Positions 18,694-27,970 of a stretch of DNA of 34,864 nt are shown one piece after another. The translations under genes and the position numbers were made by a program. The notes beneath the pieces were generated by a model, which saw only the letters and a list, made by a program, of their open reading frames with translations, was not told the origin of the DNA and ran no database searches. The DNA is from Thiorhodococcus mannitoliphagus (GTDB lineage Bacteria > Pseudomonadota > Gammaproteobacteria > Chromatiales > Chromatiaceae): positions 1-34,864 of the forward strand of contig NZ_JAAIJR010000053.1 in NCBI RefSeq assembly GCF_010915725.1, read 5' to 3'. Within the stretch, counting starts at the first letter, position 1; each line of letters starts with the position of its first letter.

Positions 18694-20363
18694 TTCTTGC
18701 TCTTGCCCCAGGTATCGCGCAGTCCGACCGTCAGATTGAAGACCGGGCGCTCTGGCGTCGCGTCGCGATCGACGACGAAATAGCCCTCGCGCTCGAACTG
18801 GAAGCGCTCACCCACCGCAGCGTCGCGCAGCGATGGCTCTAGGACGCAATCCGTCAGGACTTGAAGCGATGCGGGATTGATGTCATCGCGATAATCCGCC
18901 CCGCCGGCGCCCGGCATGACGGCCTGGAACAAACGATCATAAAGCCTAACCTCGGCGGGGACGGCATGCGCGGCGGAGACCCAATGGATCACACCCTTGA
19001 CCTTGCGGCCCTCGGGATTCTTACCCAGGGTGTCCATGTCGATCGAGGCACGCAGCTCGGTCACCTCGCCGGCCGCGTCCTTGATGACCTCGTCACAGCG
19101 GATGACGTAGGCATTGCGCAGACGCACCTCCCCGTCAGGCACCAGGCGTTTGAAGCCCTTGGGCGGCACCTCCTCGAAATCGCTGCGATCGATGTAGATC
19201 TCACGCCCGAAGGGCAGGCGACGCGCGCCCATGGACTCATCCTTAGGATGATTCCGCGCCTCCACCTCCTCCGCCTGACCCTCGGGATAATTGGTGAGGA
19301 CCACCTTGAGCGGACGCAGCACCGCCATGCGGCGCGGCGCATGGGCATCCAGGTCGTCGCGGATGGCACTCTCCAGCATGGCCATCTCGACCAAGTTGTC
19401 CGACTTGGTGATGCCGATGCGGTGACAGAACTCACGGATGGACGCCGGCGTATAGCCGCGACGGCGCAGCCCGGCGATGGTCGGCATCCGTGGATCGTCC
19501 CAGCCGTGAACGTGCGACTCAGAGACCAGTTCGGTGAGTCGCCGCTTGCTCATGACGCTGTACTCGAGGTTGAGCCGGCTGAACTCGATCTGGCGCGGCT
19601 TGCTCGGCACCGAGACGTTGCCGACGCACCAGTCGTAGAGCGGCCGATGGTCCTCGAACTCCAGGGTGCAAAGCGAGTGGGTGATGCCCTCGAGCGCGTC
19701 CGAGATGGGATGCGTGTAGTCGTAGGTCGGGTAGAGGCACCAGGTCGTGCCCGTCTGATGATGCACCACGCCATGCTTGATGCGGTAGAGCACGGGATCG
19801 CGCAGGTTGATGTTGGGCGAGGCCATGTCGATACGGGCACGCAGGGTGCGCGAGCCGTCCGGGAATTCACCCGCGCGCATGCGCGTAAAGAGGCTCAGGT
19901 TCTCCTCGACCGAGCGGTTGCGATAGGGGCTGTCCTTGCCGGGCTCCGTCAGGGTGCCCCGATACGCGCGCATCTCATCCGCGGAGAGTTCGCAAACATA
20001 GGCGAGCCCCTTATTGATCAGCTCGACCGCGAAATCGTAGAGCTTCTCGAAGTAGTCAGAGGCAAAATAGAGTCGATCGCCCCAGTCAAAGCCCAGCCAG
20101 CGCACGTCTTCCTTGATGGATTCGACGAACTCCACATTTTCCTTGTGTGGGTTGGTATCGTCGAAGCGCAGATTGCAGGTGCCACCGAAGTCTTGCGCCA
20201 GACCAAAATTGAGGACGATGGACTTGGCGTGGCCAATGTGCAGATAGCCATTCGGCTCGGGCGGAAAACGGGTCGCGACGCGCTCATGTTTTCCGGACGC
20301 TAGATCTGCTGCGGCAATCTGGCGGATGAAATTCGTACGGGGTGACTCGGCGGCGTCGGTCAT
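18690..20363 (-). CDS. glnS: Glutaminyl-tRNA synthetase
   Basis: Class I synthetase that charges tRNA-Gln with glutamine in the cytoplasm. 557 residues, the usual bacterial length. The ATP-binding signature is [16 protein letters not shown] (HIGH at 42-45), and the second signature is VMSKRRL, the GlnRS form of KMSKS. The C-terminal anticodon-binding beta-barrels include DVGLRDTWG-type ending [28 protein letters not shown] is the GlnRS rather than the GluRS form, and a separate gltX is present at 20942-22360. The start has GAGAG a few bases upstream. It heads the glnS / DinB-like / uracil-DNA glycosylase cluster. Confidence 0.97.
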   Translation of the reverse strand: MTDAAESPRTNFIRQIAAADLASGKHERVATRFPPEPNGYLHIGHAKSIVLNFGLAQDFGGTCNLRFDDTNPHKENVEFVESIKEDVRWLGFDWGDRLYFASDYFEKLYDFAVELINKGLAYVCELSADEMRAYRGTLTEPGKDSPYRNRSVEENLSLFTRMRAGEFPDGSRTLRARIDMASPNINLRDPVLYRIKHGVVHHQTGTTWCLYPTYDYTHPISDALEGITHSLCTLEFEDHRPLYDWCVGNVSVPSKPRQIEFSRLNLEYSVMSKRRLTELVSESHVHGWDDPRMPTIAGLRRRGYTPASIREFCHRIGITKSDNLVEMAMLESAIRDDLDAHAPRRMAVLRPLKVVLTNYPEGQAEEVEARNHPKDESMGARRLPFGREIYIDRSDFEEVPPKGFKRLVPDGEVRLRNAYVIRCDEVIKDAAGEVTELRASIDMDTLGKNPEGRKVKGVIHWVSAAHAVPAEVRLYDRLFQAVMPGAGGADYRDDINPASLQVLTDCVLEPSLRDAAVGERFQFEREGYFVVDRDATPERPVFNLTVGLRDTWGKSKK

Positions 20364-20581
20364 GGTCTCTCAGGGGCTAGAAGATCAATAGGCACCGCAT
20401 TCTAGCGGCTGTGCAGGCAATTGTAAGGCGTGAGCGAGATTCAGTGTCGCGCACGCGCTGAACAAGCACGCAAACCCCGATCACCAATCCCGCCTATGCT
20501 TTCAAAGCGAGGAGCGGTTCGCAGCAAACCCCTTTCGATCGCTGAGTCCACCGCCACCAGGATCCAACCGGAGCACCTTCC
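20364..20581. other. Divergent intergenic region, glnS / DUF1840 gene
   Basis: 218 bp that must hold promoters for two divergent genes. On the plus side GGAG lies eight bases before the DUF1840 start and a weak -10-like TATGCT lies near 20495. I see no RNA gene or T-box-like structure. Confidence 0.5.
20399..20426 (-). promoter_or_regulatory. Candidate glnS promoter
   Basis: On the minus strand TTACAA (20426-20421) and TAGAAT (20404-20399) are spaced by 16 bases, about 35 bp upstream of the glnS ATG. The -10 match is good and the -35 match is poor, so this is tentative. Confidence 0.3.
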
Positions 20582-20896
20582 ATGCTAGTCAAGTTCCAAA
20601 CCAAGGCCTATGCGCCCATCACCATGTTCGGCGATGTCGCCGTCGCACTCATCAAGCTCATGGGCCACAGCGGCGCGGTGCCAGGCGCCTTACTCGCCGA
20701 GGACGTCCCGGCAGCGCTCGAGCGACTGGAGCAGGCCGTCGCCGAGCACGCCGGCGAGCACTTGGACCCCGAGCCCGGCGGCAAGGGCCAGGAGGACGCG
20801 TCAGCGCACGTCAGCCTGGCACATCGCGCGCTTCCCCTGATCGAACTCCTCAAGGCCGCGGCCGCGGAAAAGGAAAACGTCATGTGGGAGAACTGA
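20582..20896 (+). CDS. DUF1840 family protein
   Basis: 104 residues matching the DUF1840 family as I recall it: opening MLVKFQTKAYAPITMFGDVAVALIKLMGHSG, then GALLAEDVPAALERLEQA and a closing RALPLIELLKAAAAEKENVMWE. The middle (about 60-78) is Gly/Glu/Asp-rich and probably disordered. A small cytoplasmic protein of unknown function found in beta- and gammaproteobacteria. The ATG has GGAG at suitable spacing. It is transcribed alone, convergent with gltX. Confidence 0.85.
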   Translation: MLVKFQTKAYAPITMFGDVAVALIKLMGHSGAVPGALLAEDVPAALERLEQAVAEHAGEHLDPEPGGKGQEDASAHVSLAHRALPLIELLKAAAAEKENVMWEN

Positions 20897-20903
20897 TTCG
20901 ACG

Positions 20904-20930
20904 GCGTGTCACCGCTTCGCGATGACACGC
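20904..20930. terminator. Hairpin between convergent DUF1840 gene and gltX
   Basis: A perfect 8-bp stem, GCGTGTCA (20904-20911) with TGACACGC (20923-20930), and an 11-base loop lies in the 45-bp gap between two converging genes. There is no strong U-tract on either side, so it is a plausible bidirectional stop but not a classic intrinsic terminator. Confidence 0.5.
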
Positions 20931-20941
20931 AGTTACCGGCG

Positions 20942-22360
20942 TCAGGATGAAGCCGCGGCCCGCGCATCAATGAAGGCGAGGGCCTTATCGATCCGCCGCA
21001 AGGTCGCGTCCTTGCCGACCAACATCAGCGTCTCGTCGATGCCCGGCGACGCGGCACGACCCACGACTGCCACGCGCAGCGGCTGAGCCACCTTGCCCAT
21101 GTTGACCTCCAGTTCTTCCGCGACGCGCTCGACCACGTGCTTGAGCTGCTCGGGCGTCCAGTCCTCGAAGGCCATCAGCTCGAAGGCGGCACGCAGCTTC
21201 TCCAAGCCCTCGCGAGCAACCGGACGCAGGTGCTTCTTGGCCGAGCCCTCGTCGTACTCCTCGAAGTCCCGGTAGCAGAAGGTGCTTATCTCGGCCAGCT
21301 CGGTCAGGGTCTTGGCGCGGGCGGCCTGCGCCTTGACCACATCGGCGAGGTCCGGCCCCGTGGAGGGGTCGATATCGAGCTTGCCCATGTGCGGGCTTAG
21401 GAGCCGTGCGATATGGCCGGGCTCCGCATGCTGGAGGTATTGCTGGTTGAGCCAGTCGAGTTTGTCCTTGTTGAAGGCGGACGCGGCCTTGTTGACGTCG
21501 CCGATGTCGAACAGCTCGATCATCTGCTCGACGGAGAAGACCTCCTGATCACCATGCGACCAACCCAAGCGCACCAGGTAGTTGAGCAAGGCTTCGGGCA
21601 GATAGCCCTGATCCCGATAGGCGACCACGCTCACCGCGCCATGCCGCTTGGAGAGCCGCGCGCCGTCGTCACCCAAGATCATGGGTACGTGCGCGTAGCG
21701 CGGCGGTTCGAAGCCCAGCGCGGTGAGAATATTGATCTGACGCGGCGTATTGTTCAGGTGATCGTCGCCACGGACGACATGAGTAATCTGCATATCCGCA
21801 TCGTCCACCACCACCGTGAGGTTGTAGGTCGGCGTGCCGTCACTGCGGCGGATGATGAGGTCATCCAGCTCGGCATTGCTGAAGGGGACGCGGCCGCGGA
21901 TCAGGTCGTCGACAACGACCGCGCCGTCCACCGGATTCTTGAAGCGAATGACGTGCGGCTCACTTGGATCCACTTGGCGATTGCGGCAGCGACCGTCGTA
22001 GCGCGGCTTCGCCTTGCGCGCCATCTGGTCGATCCGGAGCTTTTCCAGCCGATCCTTGGGGCAATCGCAGCGGTAGGCCAGCCCTTTGTCCAGCAACTCA
22101 TCAATGACCTGGTTATAGCGGTCGAAACGCTCGGTTTGGTAGAAGGGACCCTCGTCGTAGTCCAAACCCAGCCAAGTCATGCCCTCCAAGATGGCGTTGA
22201 CCGACTCCGTCGTGGAGCGCTCCAGATCCGTATCCTCGATACGCAGCACGAACTGACCGCCATGCTTGCGGGCGTAGAGATAGGAGAAGAGCGCCGTGCG
22301 GGCGCCTCCAACGTGCAGATAGCCGGTTGGTGAGGGAGCGAATCTGGTGCGAACTGTCAT
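20942..22360 (-). CDS. gltX: Glutamyl-tRNA synthetase
   Basis: Charges tRNA-Glu; also supplies Glu-tRNA for the C5 tetrapyrrole pathway in this kind of bacterium. 472 residues. The first signature is [18 protein letters not shown] (residues 8-25) and the second is [11 protein letters not shown], the GluRS form of KMSKS. A zinc-site-like Cys pattern is present ([10 protein letters not shown] and DGRCRN), as in the E. coli enzyme. The C-terminal anticodon-binding domain ends in [11 protein letters not shown]. Single-gene transcription unit, divergent from the DUF498-like gene. Confidence 0.97.
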   Translation of the reverse strand: MTVRTRFAPSPTGYLHVGGARTALFSYLYARKHGGQFVLRIEDTDLERSTTESVNAILEGMTWLGLDYDEGPFYQTERFDRYNQVIDELLDKGLAYRCDCPKDRLEKLRIDQMARKAKPRYDGRCRNRQVDPSEPHVIRFKNPVDGAVVVDDLIRGRVPFSNAELDDLIIRRSDGTPTYNLTVVVDDADMQITHVVRGDDHLNNTPRQINILTALGFEPPRYAHVPMILGDDGARLSKRHGAVSVVAYRDQGYLPEALLNYLVRLGWSHGDQEVFSVEQMIELFDIGDVNKAASAFNKDKLDWLNQQYLQHAEPGHIARLLSPHMGKLDIDPSTGPDLADVVKAQAARAKTLTELAEISTFCYRDFEEYDEGSAKKHLRPVAREGLEKLRAAFELMAFEDWTPEQLKHVVERVAEELEVNMGKVAQPLRVAVVGRAASPGIDETLMLVGKDATLRRIDKALAFIDARAAASS

Positions 22361-22463
22361 GGCTTTCCGGGCTGATTGATTGAATCGAGATGCGAAATTC
22401 TACACAGTGCCTGGTTTTCCTGCCCGCTTGTTCGTGCATCCAGCCATCGGTTATGTTGAACCT

Positions 22464-22841
22464 ATGAGATTCGCAGAAGCAGACGATTCAAGCGGCCACC
22501 TGGTCGAGGGCTATGGGCCAGAGGGCATTCTGGTGGGTGGCCGGCGTTTTCGCAGCAGTTTGATCCTGGCGCCGGACCGCATCGTCGAGGACTGGGGGCC
22601 CAGCAGCGCGGCGGTCTTGGCGCGCGAGCACCTGGAGACCTTGCTGGCGCTGGATCCTCAGCTGATCGTGCTCGGCACCGGGGACACGCAAGTCTTTCCG
22701 CCTCCGGAAGTCTATTTCTGGGTGATGGAGCGCGGCGTCGGCATCGAGGTGATGGACACGGGCGCGGCCTGCCGCACCTACAATATCCTGATGTCCGAGG
22801 GACGCCGCGTCGCCGCGGGACTCATCCTCGGGCTCACCTGA
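22464..22841 (+). CDS. Mth938-like (DUF498) domain protein
   Basis: 125 residues from the ATG at 22464. The domain pattern fits the DUF498/Mth938 fold: GHLVEGYGPEGILVGGRRFRSSLIL, then LLALDPQLIVLGTGDTQVFPPPEV and a closing VMDTGAACRTYNILMSEGRRVAAGLI. The mitochondrial relative NDUFAF3 assists complex I assembly; the bacterial role is unestablished. The frame is open back to a TTG at 22380, but that would add 28 residues beyond family length and run close to the gltX start, so the ATG at 22464 is preferred. No strong Shine-Dalgarno is visible before it. The next plus-strand gene follows after 38 bp. Confidence 0.85.
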   Translation: MRFAEADDSSGHLVEGYGPEGILVGGRRFRSSLILAPDRIVEDWGPSSAAVLAREHLETLLALDPQLIVLGTGDTQVFPPPEVYFWVMERGVGIEVMDTGAACRTYNILMSEGRRVAAGLILGLT

Positions 22842-22879
22842 TACCCCCTCTTCGTTCGCTCCACGGGAGTCGTCACATC

Positions 22880-23572
22880 ATGGATCGCAAGATGGTCTTA
22901 TCCATCCTGGGCGCCGCAGTCCTGGGCTTCGCCGGCATGCTGCTGCTAATGCCGGATCCGGTCGATGACGGTGTCGTCAGGCTGCCTTGGCAGGTCGATC
23001 GCAATGAGCTGGGGCACACCCAGGTCTTTGGCTTCACGCTGGGCGAGACCACGCTCGCCGAGGTCCGCGCCGTCTTCCGGGAGGAAGGCAAGCTGAACCT
23101 GTTCAAGACCGTCGAGGAGCCGATCCGCTTCGCGACCGAGGCCTATTTCGAGCAGATCTATCTCGAGCGGCTGAGGGCCGATTTCGTCATCACCCTGGAG
23201 GTGGATCAGGCAACGCTGGAAGGGATGTACGACCGAGGACTGCGCATCAGCCAGCTCAGTAGCGGCGGCAAGAAGGTAAAGCTAGACCCAGCTGACATCG
23301 AGACGCTGACCTCGCGTCCAATTCAGAGCATCAGTTATCTCCCCAAAGCCCGGCTTGACGATGCCCTCATCACACAGCGGTTCGGCGAGCCGACGAGAAA
23401 GCTGACCGAGCCAGAGACCGGCATCGTGCATTGGCTCTATCCGGAGCGCGGTCTGGATATCGGGCGCGACGCCAAGGGTCACGTGGTTATCCAATACGTC
23501 AATCCCGCCGACTTCCCAGCGCTGACCGCACCGCTCGAGCCAATCGCCGCCGCCAGCAAGCACGGGGAGTGA
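22880..23572 (+). CDS. Membrane-anchored protein of unknown function
   Basis: 230 residues that I do not recognise. An N-terminal hydrophobic helix (VLSILGAAVLGFAGMLLLM, about 6-24) without a lipobox suggests a membrane anchor with a periplasmic body. The body contains FGFTLGETTLAEVRAVFREEG near 51-71 and a C-terminal RFGEPTRKL...HWLYPERGLDI, a pattern seen in small repeats where a G-x-T/L-G-x-x-x-x-E-V segment is followed by a Y-x-x-x-G-L segment in envelope proteins. The ATG is preceded by GGGAG at slightly long spacing. It probably forms a two-gene unit with the DUF498-like gene. Cytochrome, enzyme or receptor motifs are absent. Confidence 0.7.
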   Translation: MDRKMVLSILGAAVLGFAGMLLLMPDPVDDGVVRLPWQVDRNELGHTQVFGFTLGETTLAEVRAVFREEGKLNLFKTVEEPIRFATEAYFEQIYLERLRADFVITLEVDQATLEGMYDRGLRISQLSSGGKKVKLDPADIETLTSRPIQSISYLPKARLDDALITQRFGEPTRKLTEPETGIVHWLYPERGLDIGRDAKGHVVIQYVNPADFPALTAPLEPIAAASKHGE

Positions 23573-23628
23573 CGCCGCCTCATGGGCCGAACAGCCTGCT
23601 CCCTCTTTTCTGCTCCCGACCTGCGCGC

Positions 23629-24495
23629 TTATTTCGCGCTGTCGATGTAGCGGTCGCGCGCCGTTTTGGCGCGCTCGAAGATCTCCAGCAGACGGTCACT
23701 GTCGGCCCGGCGGATGCTCTCGGCAAGGTCGGTCATCTCGATGCCGAAGCGGGCGAGCATGGCGCTCAGGGCCTCGCGGTTGGCGATGCAGATGTCTCGC
23801 CACATGACGGGGTTGCTCGAGGCAATGCGGGTGAAGTCACGGAAGCCGCCGGCTGCATAGCGGAAGATCTCGTCGTTCTCGCGCATGCGCGCCAGGGCAT
23901 CCACGAGCCCGAAGGCCAGCATGTGCGGCAGATGGCTGGTGGCGGCGAGGACTTCGTCATGATGACCAACCGACATGCTCGTCACCTCGGCACCGCAGAC
24001 CTCCCACATCCGGCTGACCAGGCTCAGGGCCTCCGGATCCGTCTCAGGTAAGGGCGTCAGGATCACGCGCCGGTTCTGATAGAGTTCGGCGAAGGAGGCC
24101 TCCACCCCGCTGCACTCGGTGCCCGCGATCGGGTGTCCTGGCACTAACCGCGCGGGGACCTTGCCGAAGGCTGCGACCGCGTCCGCGACCACGCTGCCCT
24201 TGACGCTTCCGCCGTCCGTGATGACCGCACCCGCATCCAGCCGTTCCTTGATGGCCGACAGGGTCCCGCGCATCGCGCCCAAGGGGACAGCGAGAAAGAC
24301 GACGTCCGCGCCGACGACCGCCTCCCCGGGATCATGGGTGAAGCGGTCGATGACGCCAAGCTCGACCGCCGTTTCGAGGTTGAGCGCCGAGCGGCCGCAG
24401 CCAACCACCTCGCCGACCTCCCCCGCCGCCCGCAGCGCGCGCGCCAGGGAGCCGCCGATCAGTCCGACGCCAATGACGGCGAGCCGCTCGATCAT
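23629..24495 (-). CDS. tyrA: Prephenate dehydrogenase
   Basis: Converts prephenate to 4-hydroxyphenylpyruvate with NAD(P), the tyrosine branch of the shikimate pathway. 288 residues from the ATG at 24495, which overlaps the hisC stop in an ATGA. The Rossmann motif is VIGVGLIGGSLARAL (residues 7-21). The active-site segments HPIAGTECSGVEAS and the helical C-terminal domain (SHLPHMLAFGLVDAL, GGFRDFTRIASSNP) are typical. No chorismate mutase or ACT domain is fused. In related genomes this gene is followed by, or fused to, aroA; here a convergent gene follows instead, so aroA must be elsewhere. Confidence 0.95.
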   Translation of the reverse strand: MIERLAVIGVGLIGGSLARALRAAGEVGEVVGCGRSALNLETAVELGVIDRFTHDPGEAVVGADVVFLAVPLGAMRGTLSAIKERLDAGAVITDGGSVKGSVVADAVAAFGKVPARLVPGHPIAGTECSGVEASFAELYQNRRVILTPLPETDPEALSLVSRMWEVCGAEVTSMSVGHHDEVLAATSHLPHMLAFGLVDALARMRENDEIFRYAAGGFRDFTRIASSNPVMWRDICIANREALSAMLARFGIEMTDLAESIRRADSDRLLEIFERAKTARDRYIDSAK

Positions 24496-25604
24496 GCGGC
24501 CAGAACGGCCTCCAGGGCCGCGAGGCAGCGAGCGTTCTCGTCTTCGGTCCCGATACTGATCCGCAGGTGATTCGGCAGACCATAGTTGCCGACCGGACGC
24601 ACGATGACACCGCGCTTGAGCAGGGCATCGTTGATGGGACCGGCCGGGCAACCGAGATCGACGCATACGAAGTTGCCGACGGAGGGGATGTAGCCCAAGC
24701 CCAATCGCTCAAAGCCAGCTGTCATCTGCTTCATGCCGGCCCGATTGAGTTCGACGGAGGCACGCACGTGTTCGCGGTCCGAGATGGCCGCGATCGCCGC
24801 CGCCTGCGCCAAGGCATTGACATTGAAGGGTTGCCGGATCCGATTGAGGAGATCCGCGACCTTGGGATCGCTAATGCCGTAACCGATCCGCAACGCTGCC
24901 AAGCCATGCGCCTTGGAAAAGGTGCGGGTCACGATGAGGTTCGGGAAGGTCTCGATCCAATGGGTCGCATCCGGGAAATCGGGCTCGGAGACGTACTCGG
25001 TATAGGCCTCGTCGACGACCACGATGCAGGTCGGCGGAAGCGCGCCAATGAAGGACTTGAGCGCCGTCGCGGAGAGCCAAGTCCCGGTCGGATTGTTCGG
25101 ATTCGCAATCCAGACCACACGGGTCTTGTCAGTGACCAAGTCCGAGATCGCATCCAGATCATGGCCATAGTCGCGGGCCTTGGCGATACGCGCCGTCGCA
25201 CCGACGGACTGGGTCGCAATGGGGTAAACCGCGAAGGCGTGCTCGGAAAAGACGGACTCGACGCCCGGCTGCAAGAAGACGCGCGCGACCAGATCCAAGA
25301 CATCATTGGAGCCGTTCCCGACGGTGATCGCGGTCGGAGAAACGCCATGACGCTCGCCGAGCGCGCGTCTCAGCTCATAGCCGCCGCCGTCTGGATACCG
25401 GCCCAGCTCGGCGAGCACCCTGTTGATGGCTGCACGCGCCCGAGAACCTGGGCCAAGCGGATTCTCGTTCGACGCCAGCTTGACCGAATCTTGGATGCCC
25501 AGCTCGCGCTCAAGCTCGGCGACCGGCTTACCCGGGACATAGGGCGTCAGCCCAGCGATCCAGGGGGCTGCGATGGACAGAAAGGGATTATCAGCTTGGT
25601 TCAT
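24492..25604 (-). CDS. hisC: Histidinol-phosphate aminotransferase family (HisC, likely aromatic transaminase)
   Basis: PLP-dependent class I/II aminotransferase of 370 residues. The substrate and cofactor motifs are VKLASNENPLGPG (41-53), VVWIANPNNPTGTW (NPNNPTG 168-174), VVVDEAYTEY and the PLP lysine in TRTFSKAHGLAALRIGYG (Lys231). Histidine biosynthesis genes are absent nearby; lying between pheA and tyrA, it probably also transaminates phenylpyruvate and 4-hydroxyphenylpyruvate, as proposed for the second HisC in pseudomonads. The start follows pheA by 71 bp without a clear Shine-Dalgarno. Confidence 0.93.
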   Translation of the reverse strand: MNQADNPFLSIAAPWIAGLTPYVPGKPVAELERELGIQDSVKLASNENPLGPGSRARAAINRVLAELGRYPDGGGYELRRALGERHGVSPTAITVGNGSNDVLDLVARVFLQPGVESVFSEHAFAVYPIATQSVGATARIAKARDYGHDLDAISDLVTDKTRVVWIANPNNPTGTWLSATALKSFIGALPPTCIVVVDEAYTEYVSEPDFPDATHWIETFPNLIVTRTFSKAHGLAALRIGYGISDPKVADLLNRIRQPFNVNALAQAAAIAAISDREHVRASVELNRAGMKQMTAGFERLGLGYIPSVGNFVCVDLGCPAGPINDALLKRGVIVRPVGNYGLPNHLRISIGTEDENARCLAALEAVLAA

Positions 25605-25675
25605 AGAAGGTTACAGACTTGATGGGTCGTCAGTTGCGCCACCCTCCCTACAGCGAGGAAGTCACGGCTGCGGAG

Positions 25676-26776
25676 TCACAAAACGGCAATCGGATAAGAC
25701 CCTAGCACCTTGAACAGGAGCGCGTCCTTTTCCAGGCTCTGCAGCGCGTAGGCGACATTAGGGTCCGATCGGTGCCCGATGATGTCGACGAAGAACACAT
25801 AGTCCCAAATACCGCGCCGCGATGGCCGCGACTCGATCCGGGTCATGCTGATCCCATGGACCGCCATGGGCGCCAAGAGGCTATGCAGACCGCCCGACTC
25901 GTTCTGGCAGGACAGCAAGAGGCTGGTCTTGTCTTGTCCGCTCGGAGGCGAATCCTGCTTGCCGATGACCAGAAAACGCGTGGTGTTGCTGGGCTCGTCC
26001 TCGATGCGCTCGGCAAGCACCTTGAGGTCGTAGATCTCCGCCGCTTGAACCCCGGCAACAGCCGCCGCGTTCGGCTCCTGGGCCGCCAGGCGCGCCGCCT
26101 CCGCGTTGCTGCCGACGGCGACACGCTCGGCCGTCGGCAGATTGCGGTCGAGCCATTCCCGGCATTGTGCCAGCGATTGCTGATGCGAGTAGACGGTGCC
26201 GATGGCACCGAGGTCCTCGGCATGGCTCAAGAGATGGTGATGGATGCGCAGACAGACCTCGCCCGTGATCATCAAGGGCGAGGTCATGAAGAGGTCGAGG
26301 GTGTGGCTGACAACACCCTCGGTCGAGTTCTCGACGGGCACGACACCAAAGTCGCAGGTATCCGACTCCACCTCGCGAAAGATTTCGTCGATGGTCCCCA
26401 TCGCCTTGGTGACGACCGAGTGTCCGAAGTGCTTGATCGCCGCCGCCTGCGTGAAGGTTCCCTCAGGGCCAAGAAAGGCCGCGTTGAGCGGACGCTCCAG
26501 CGCCAGACAGGCAGACATGATCTCGCGAAACAGCCGGGCGACTTCTTCGCCATCCAACGGCCCCGGATTCGCGTCCTTGATCCGACGCAGAATGGCAGAT
26601 TCGCGCTCTGGGCGATAGAACTGCACCGAGCGGTCGGTCGCCGCAGTCTTGATGTGCGCGACCTGCTGCGCGCAGCGCGCGCGCTCGCTGATGAGGGCAA
26701 GCAACTCCTGGTCGATGGCATCGATGCGGTTGCGGACCGCCCCGAGTTCTTCCTCTTCGCTGGTGGCTTTGGTCAT
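25676..26776 (-). CDS. pheA: Bifunctional chorismate mutase / prephenate dehydratase
   Basis: Two steps of phenylalanine synthesis, chorismate to prephenate to phenylpyruvate. 366 residues from the ATG at 26776. Domains in order: AroQ-type chorismate mutase (LGAVRNRIDAIDQELLALISERAR, about 12-90), prephenate dehydratase (AAFLGPEGTFTQAAAIKHFG and FGVVPVENSTEGVVSHTLDLF, with the TRF motif in NTTRFLVIGKQ) and a C-terminal ACT domain with the phenylalanine-binding ESRPSRRGIWDYVFFVD. The first ACT contact segment reads SGGLHSLL, where PGALHDLL-like sequences are usual, so feedback inhibition could differ slightly. The start lies 17 bp after the serA stop. An upstream in-frame extension is rejected because it runs into serA. 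Confidence 0.95.
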   Translation of the reverse strand: MTKATSEEEELGAVRNRIDAIDQELLALISERARCAQQVAHIKTAATDRSVQFYRPERESAILRRIKDANPGPLDGEEVARLFREIMSACLALERPLNAAFLGPEGTFTQAAAIKHFGHSVVTKAMGTIDEIFREVESDTCDFGVVPVENSTEGVVSHTLDLFMTSPLMITGEVCLRIHHHLLSHAEDLGAIGTVYSHQQSLAQCREWLDRNLPTAERVAVGSNAEAARLAAQEPNAAAVAGVQAAEIYDLKVLAERIEDEPSNTTRFLVIGKQDSPPSGQDKTSLLLSCQNESGGLHSLLAPMAVHGISMTRIESRPSRRGIWDYVFFVDIIGHRSDPNVAYALQSLEKDALLFKVLGSYPIAVL

Positions 26777-26793
26777 GATGCGACGCGACCCGC

Positions 26794-27960
26794 TTAGCCC
26801 AGACAGCGCACCGACAGCACGCCCTCGATGGCCTGAATCTGCTTGACCGTATCCTCGGGACAACGCTGGTCGACATCGATCAAGGTCACCGCGACGTCAC
26901 CGCGCGAACGGTTGAGCATATCGATGATGTTGAGCCCGGCGTTGGCGAGATCTGTGGAGATCTGACCGACCATGTTGGGCACATTGCTGTTCACAACCGC
27001 CAGGCGCAGCCCGCCGTTACGCGGCAGCACGATCTCCGGGAAGTTGACCGCGTTGGTCACATTGCCGTTCTCCAGAAAATCACTGATCTGATCGGCGACC
27101 ATGATGGCGCAGTTGTCCTCCGCCTCTTTGGTCGATGCGCCGAGATGCGGCAGCGTCACGACACGCGGATGATCCTTCAGCAGAGTGCTCGGGAAGTCGC
27201 AGCAGTAGGCGTAGAGATGCCCCTGATCAAGCGCCGTCACCACGGCGTCATCGTCGATGATGCCGGCGCGGGAGAAGTTCAGCAGCACTGCCCCCTTGGG
27301 CAGGGTGCGGATGCGCTCGGCGTTGATCATGTGCTTGGTCTTGTCCGTCAGCGGCACATGGAAGGTCACGAAGTCAGAGCGTGACAGCAGATCGTCGATG
27401 CTGACCGCAGCCTCGACGTCGCGCTCCAGCTGCCAGGCACGGCTGACCGTGATGCTGGGGTCATAGCCAATGACCTTCATGCCGAGCGCGCGCGCCGCAT
27501 TGGCGACCTTGACGCCAATCGCCCCAAGGCCGATGACACCCAGGGTCCGCCCCGGCAACTCGAAGCCGGCAAACTGCTTTTTCCCGGCCTCGACCGCCTT
27601 GTTGATCTCGGCATCGTCACCGCTGAGTTCGCGGGCGAAATGCCAGGCCTGTGCAATGTTGCGCGCCGAGAGCAGCATGCCGGCGATCACCAGCTCCTTC
27701 ACCGCATTGGCGTTGGCGCCGGGCGCATTGAACACGGCCACGCCGCGCGCGGTCATGTCGGCGATCGGAATGTTGTTGGTCCCTGCGCCAGCGCGGCCGA
27801 TGGCCTGGACCGTCTCAGGGATCTCCATGTCGTGCATCTTGGCCGAGCGCACCAGGATGGCGTCCGGATGAGCGATCTCGGAGGCGATCTCGTAACGATC
27901 GCGCGGCAGCCGCTCCAGGCCCGCCACGGAGATGTTGTTCAGCGTCTGGATCTTGAACAT
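26794..27960 (-). CDS. serA: D-3-phosphoglycerate dehydrogenase
   Basis: First step of serine synthesis, 3-phosphoglycerate to 3-phosphohydroxypyruvate. 388 residues, the short ACT-containing form. The NAD motif is LGVIGLGAIGVKVANAARALG, and catalytic segments are LNFSRAGIIDDDAV (Arg) and LPHLGASTKEAEDN (His). A C-terminal ACT domain (LRLAVVNSNVPNMVGQIST...GLNIIDMLNRSRGDVAVTLIDVD) may sense serine. It lies downstream of serC, which does the next step, and upstream of pheA. The gene has no recognisable Shine-Dalgarno; its leader is occupied by heptamer repeats and a long inverted repeat. Confidence 0.94.
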   Translation of the reverse strand: MFKIQTLNNISVAGLERLPRDRYEIASEIAHPDAILVRSAKMHDMEIPETVQAIGRAGAGTNNIPIADMTARGVAVFNAPGANANAVKELVIAGMLLSARNIAQAWHFARELSGDDAEINKAVEAGKKQFAGFELPGRTLGVIGLGAIGVKVANAARALGMKVIGYDPSITVSRAWQLERDVEAAVSIDDLLSRSDFVTFHVPLTDKTKHMINAERIRTLPKGAVLLNFSRAGIIDDDAVVTALDQGHLYAYCCDFPSTLLKDHPRVVTLPHLGASTKEAEDNCAIMVADQISDFLENGNVTNAVNFPEIVLPRNGGLRLAVVNSNVPNMVGQISTDLANAGLNIIDMLNRSRGDVAVTLIDVDQRCPEDTVKQIQAIEGVLSVRCLG

Positions 27961-27970
27961 AAGCTAAAGG

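Noticed and set aside
18861-20303. Plus-strand frame of 480 residues opposite glnS
   Set aside because: Antisense shadow; the minus strand has both class I synthetase signatures.
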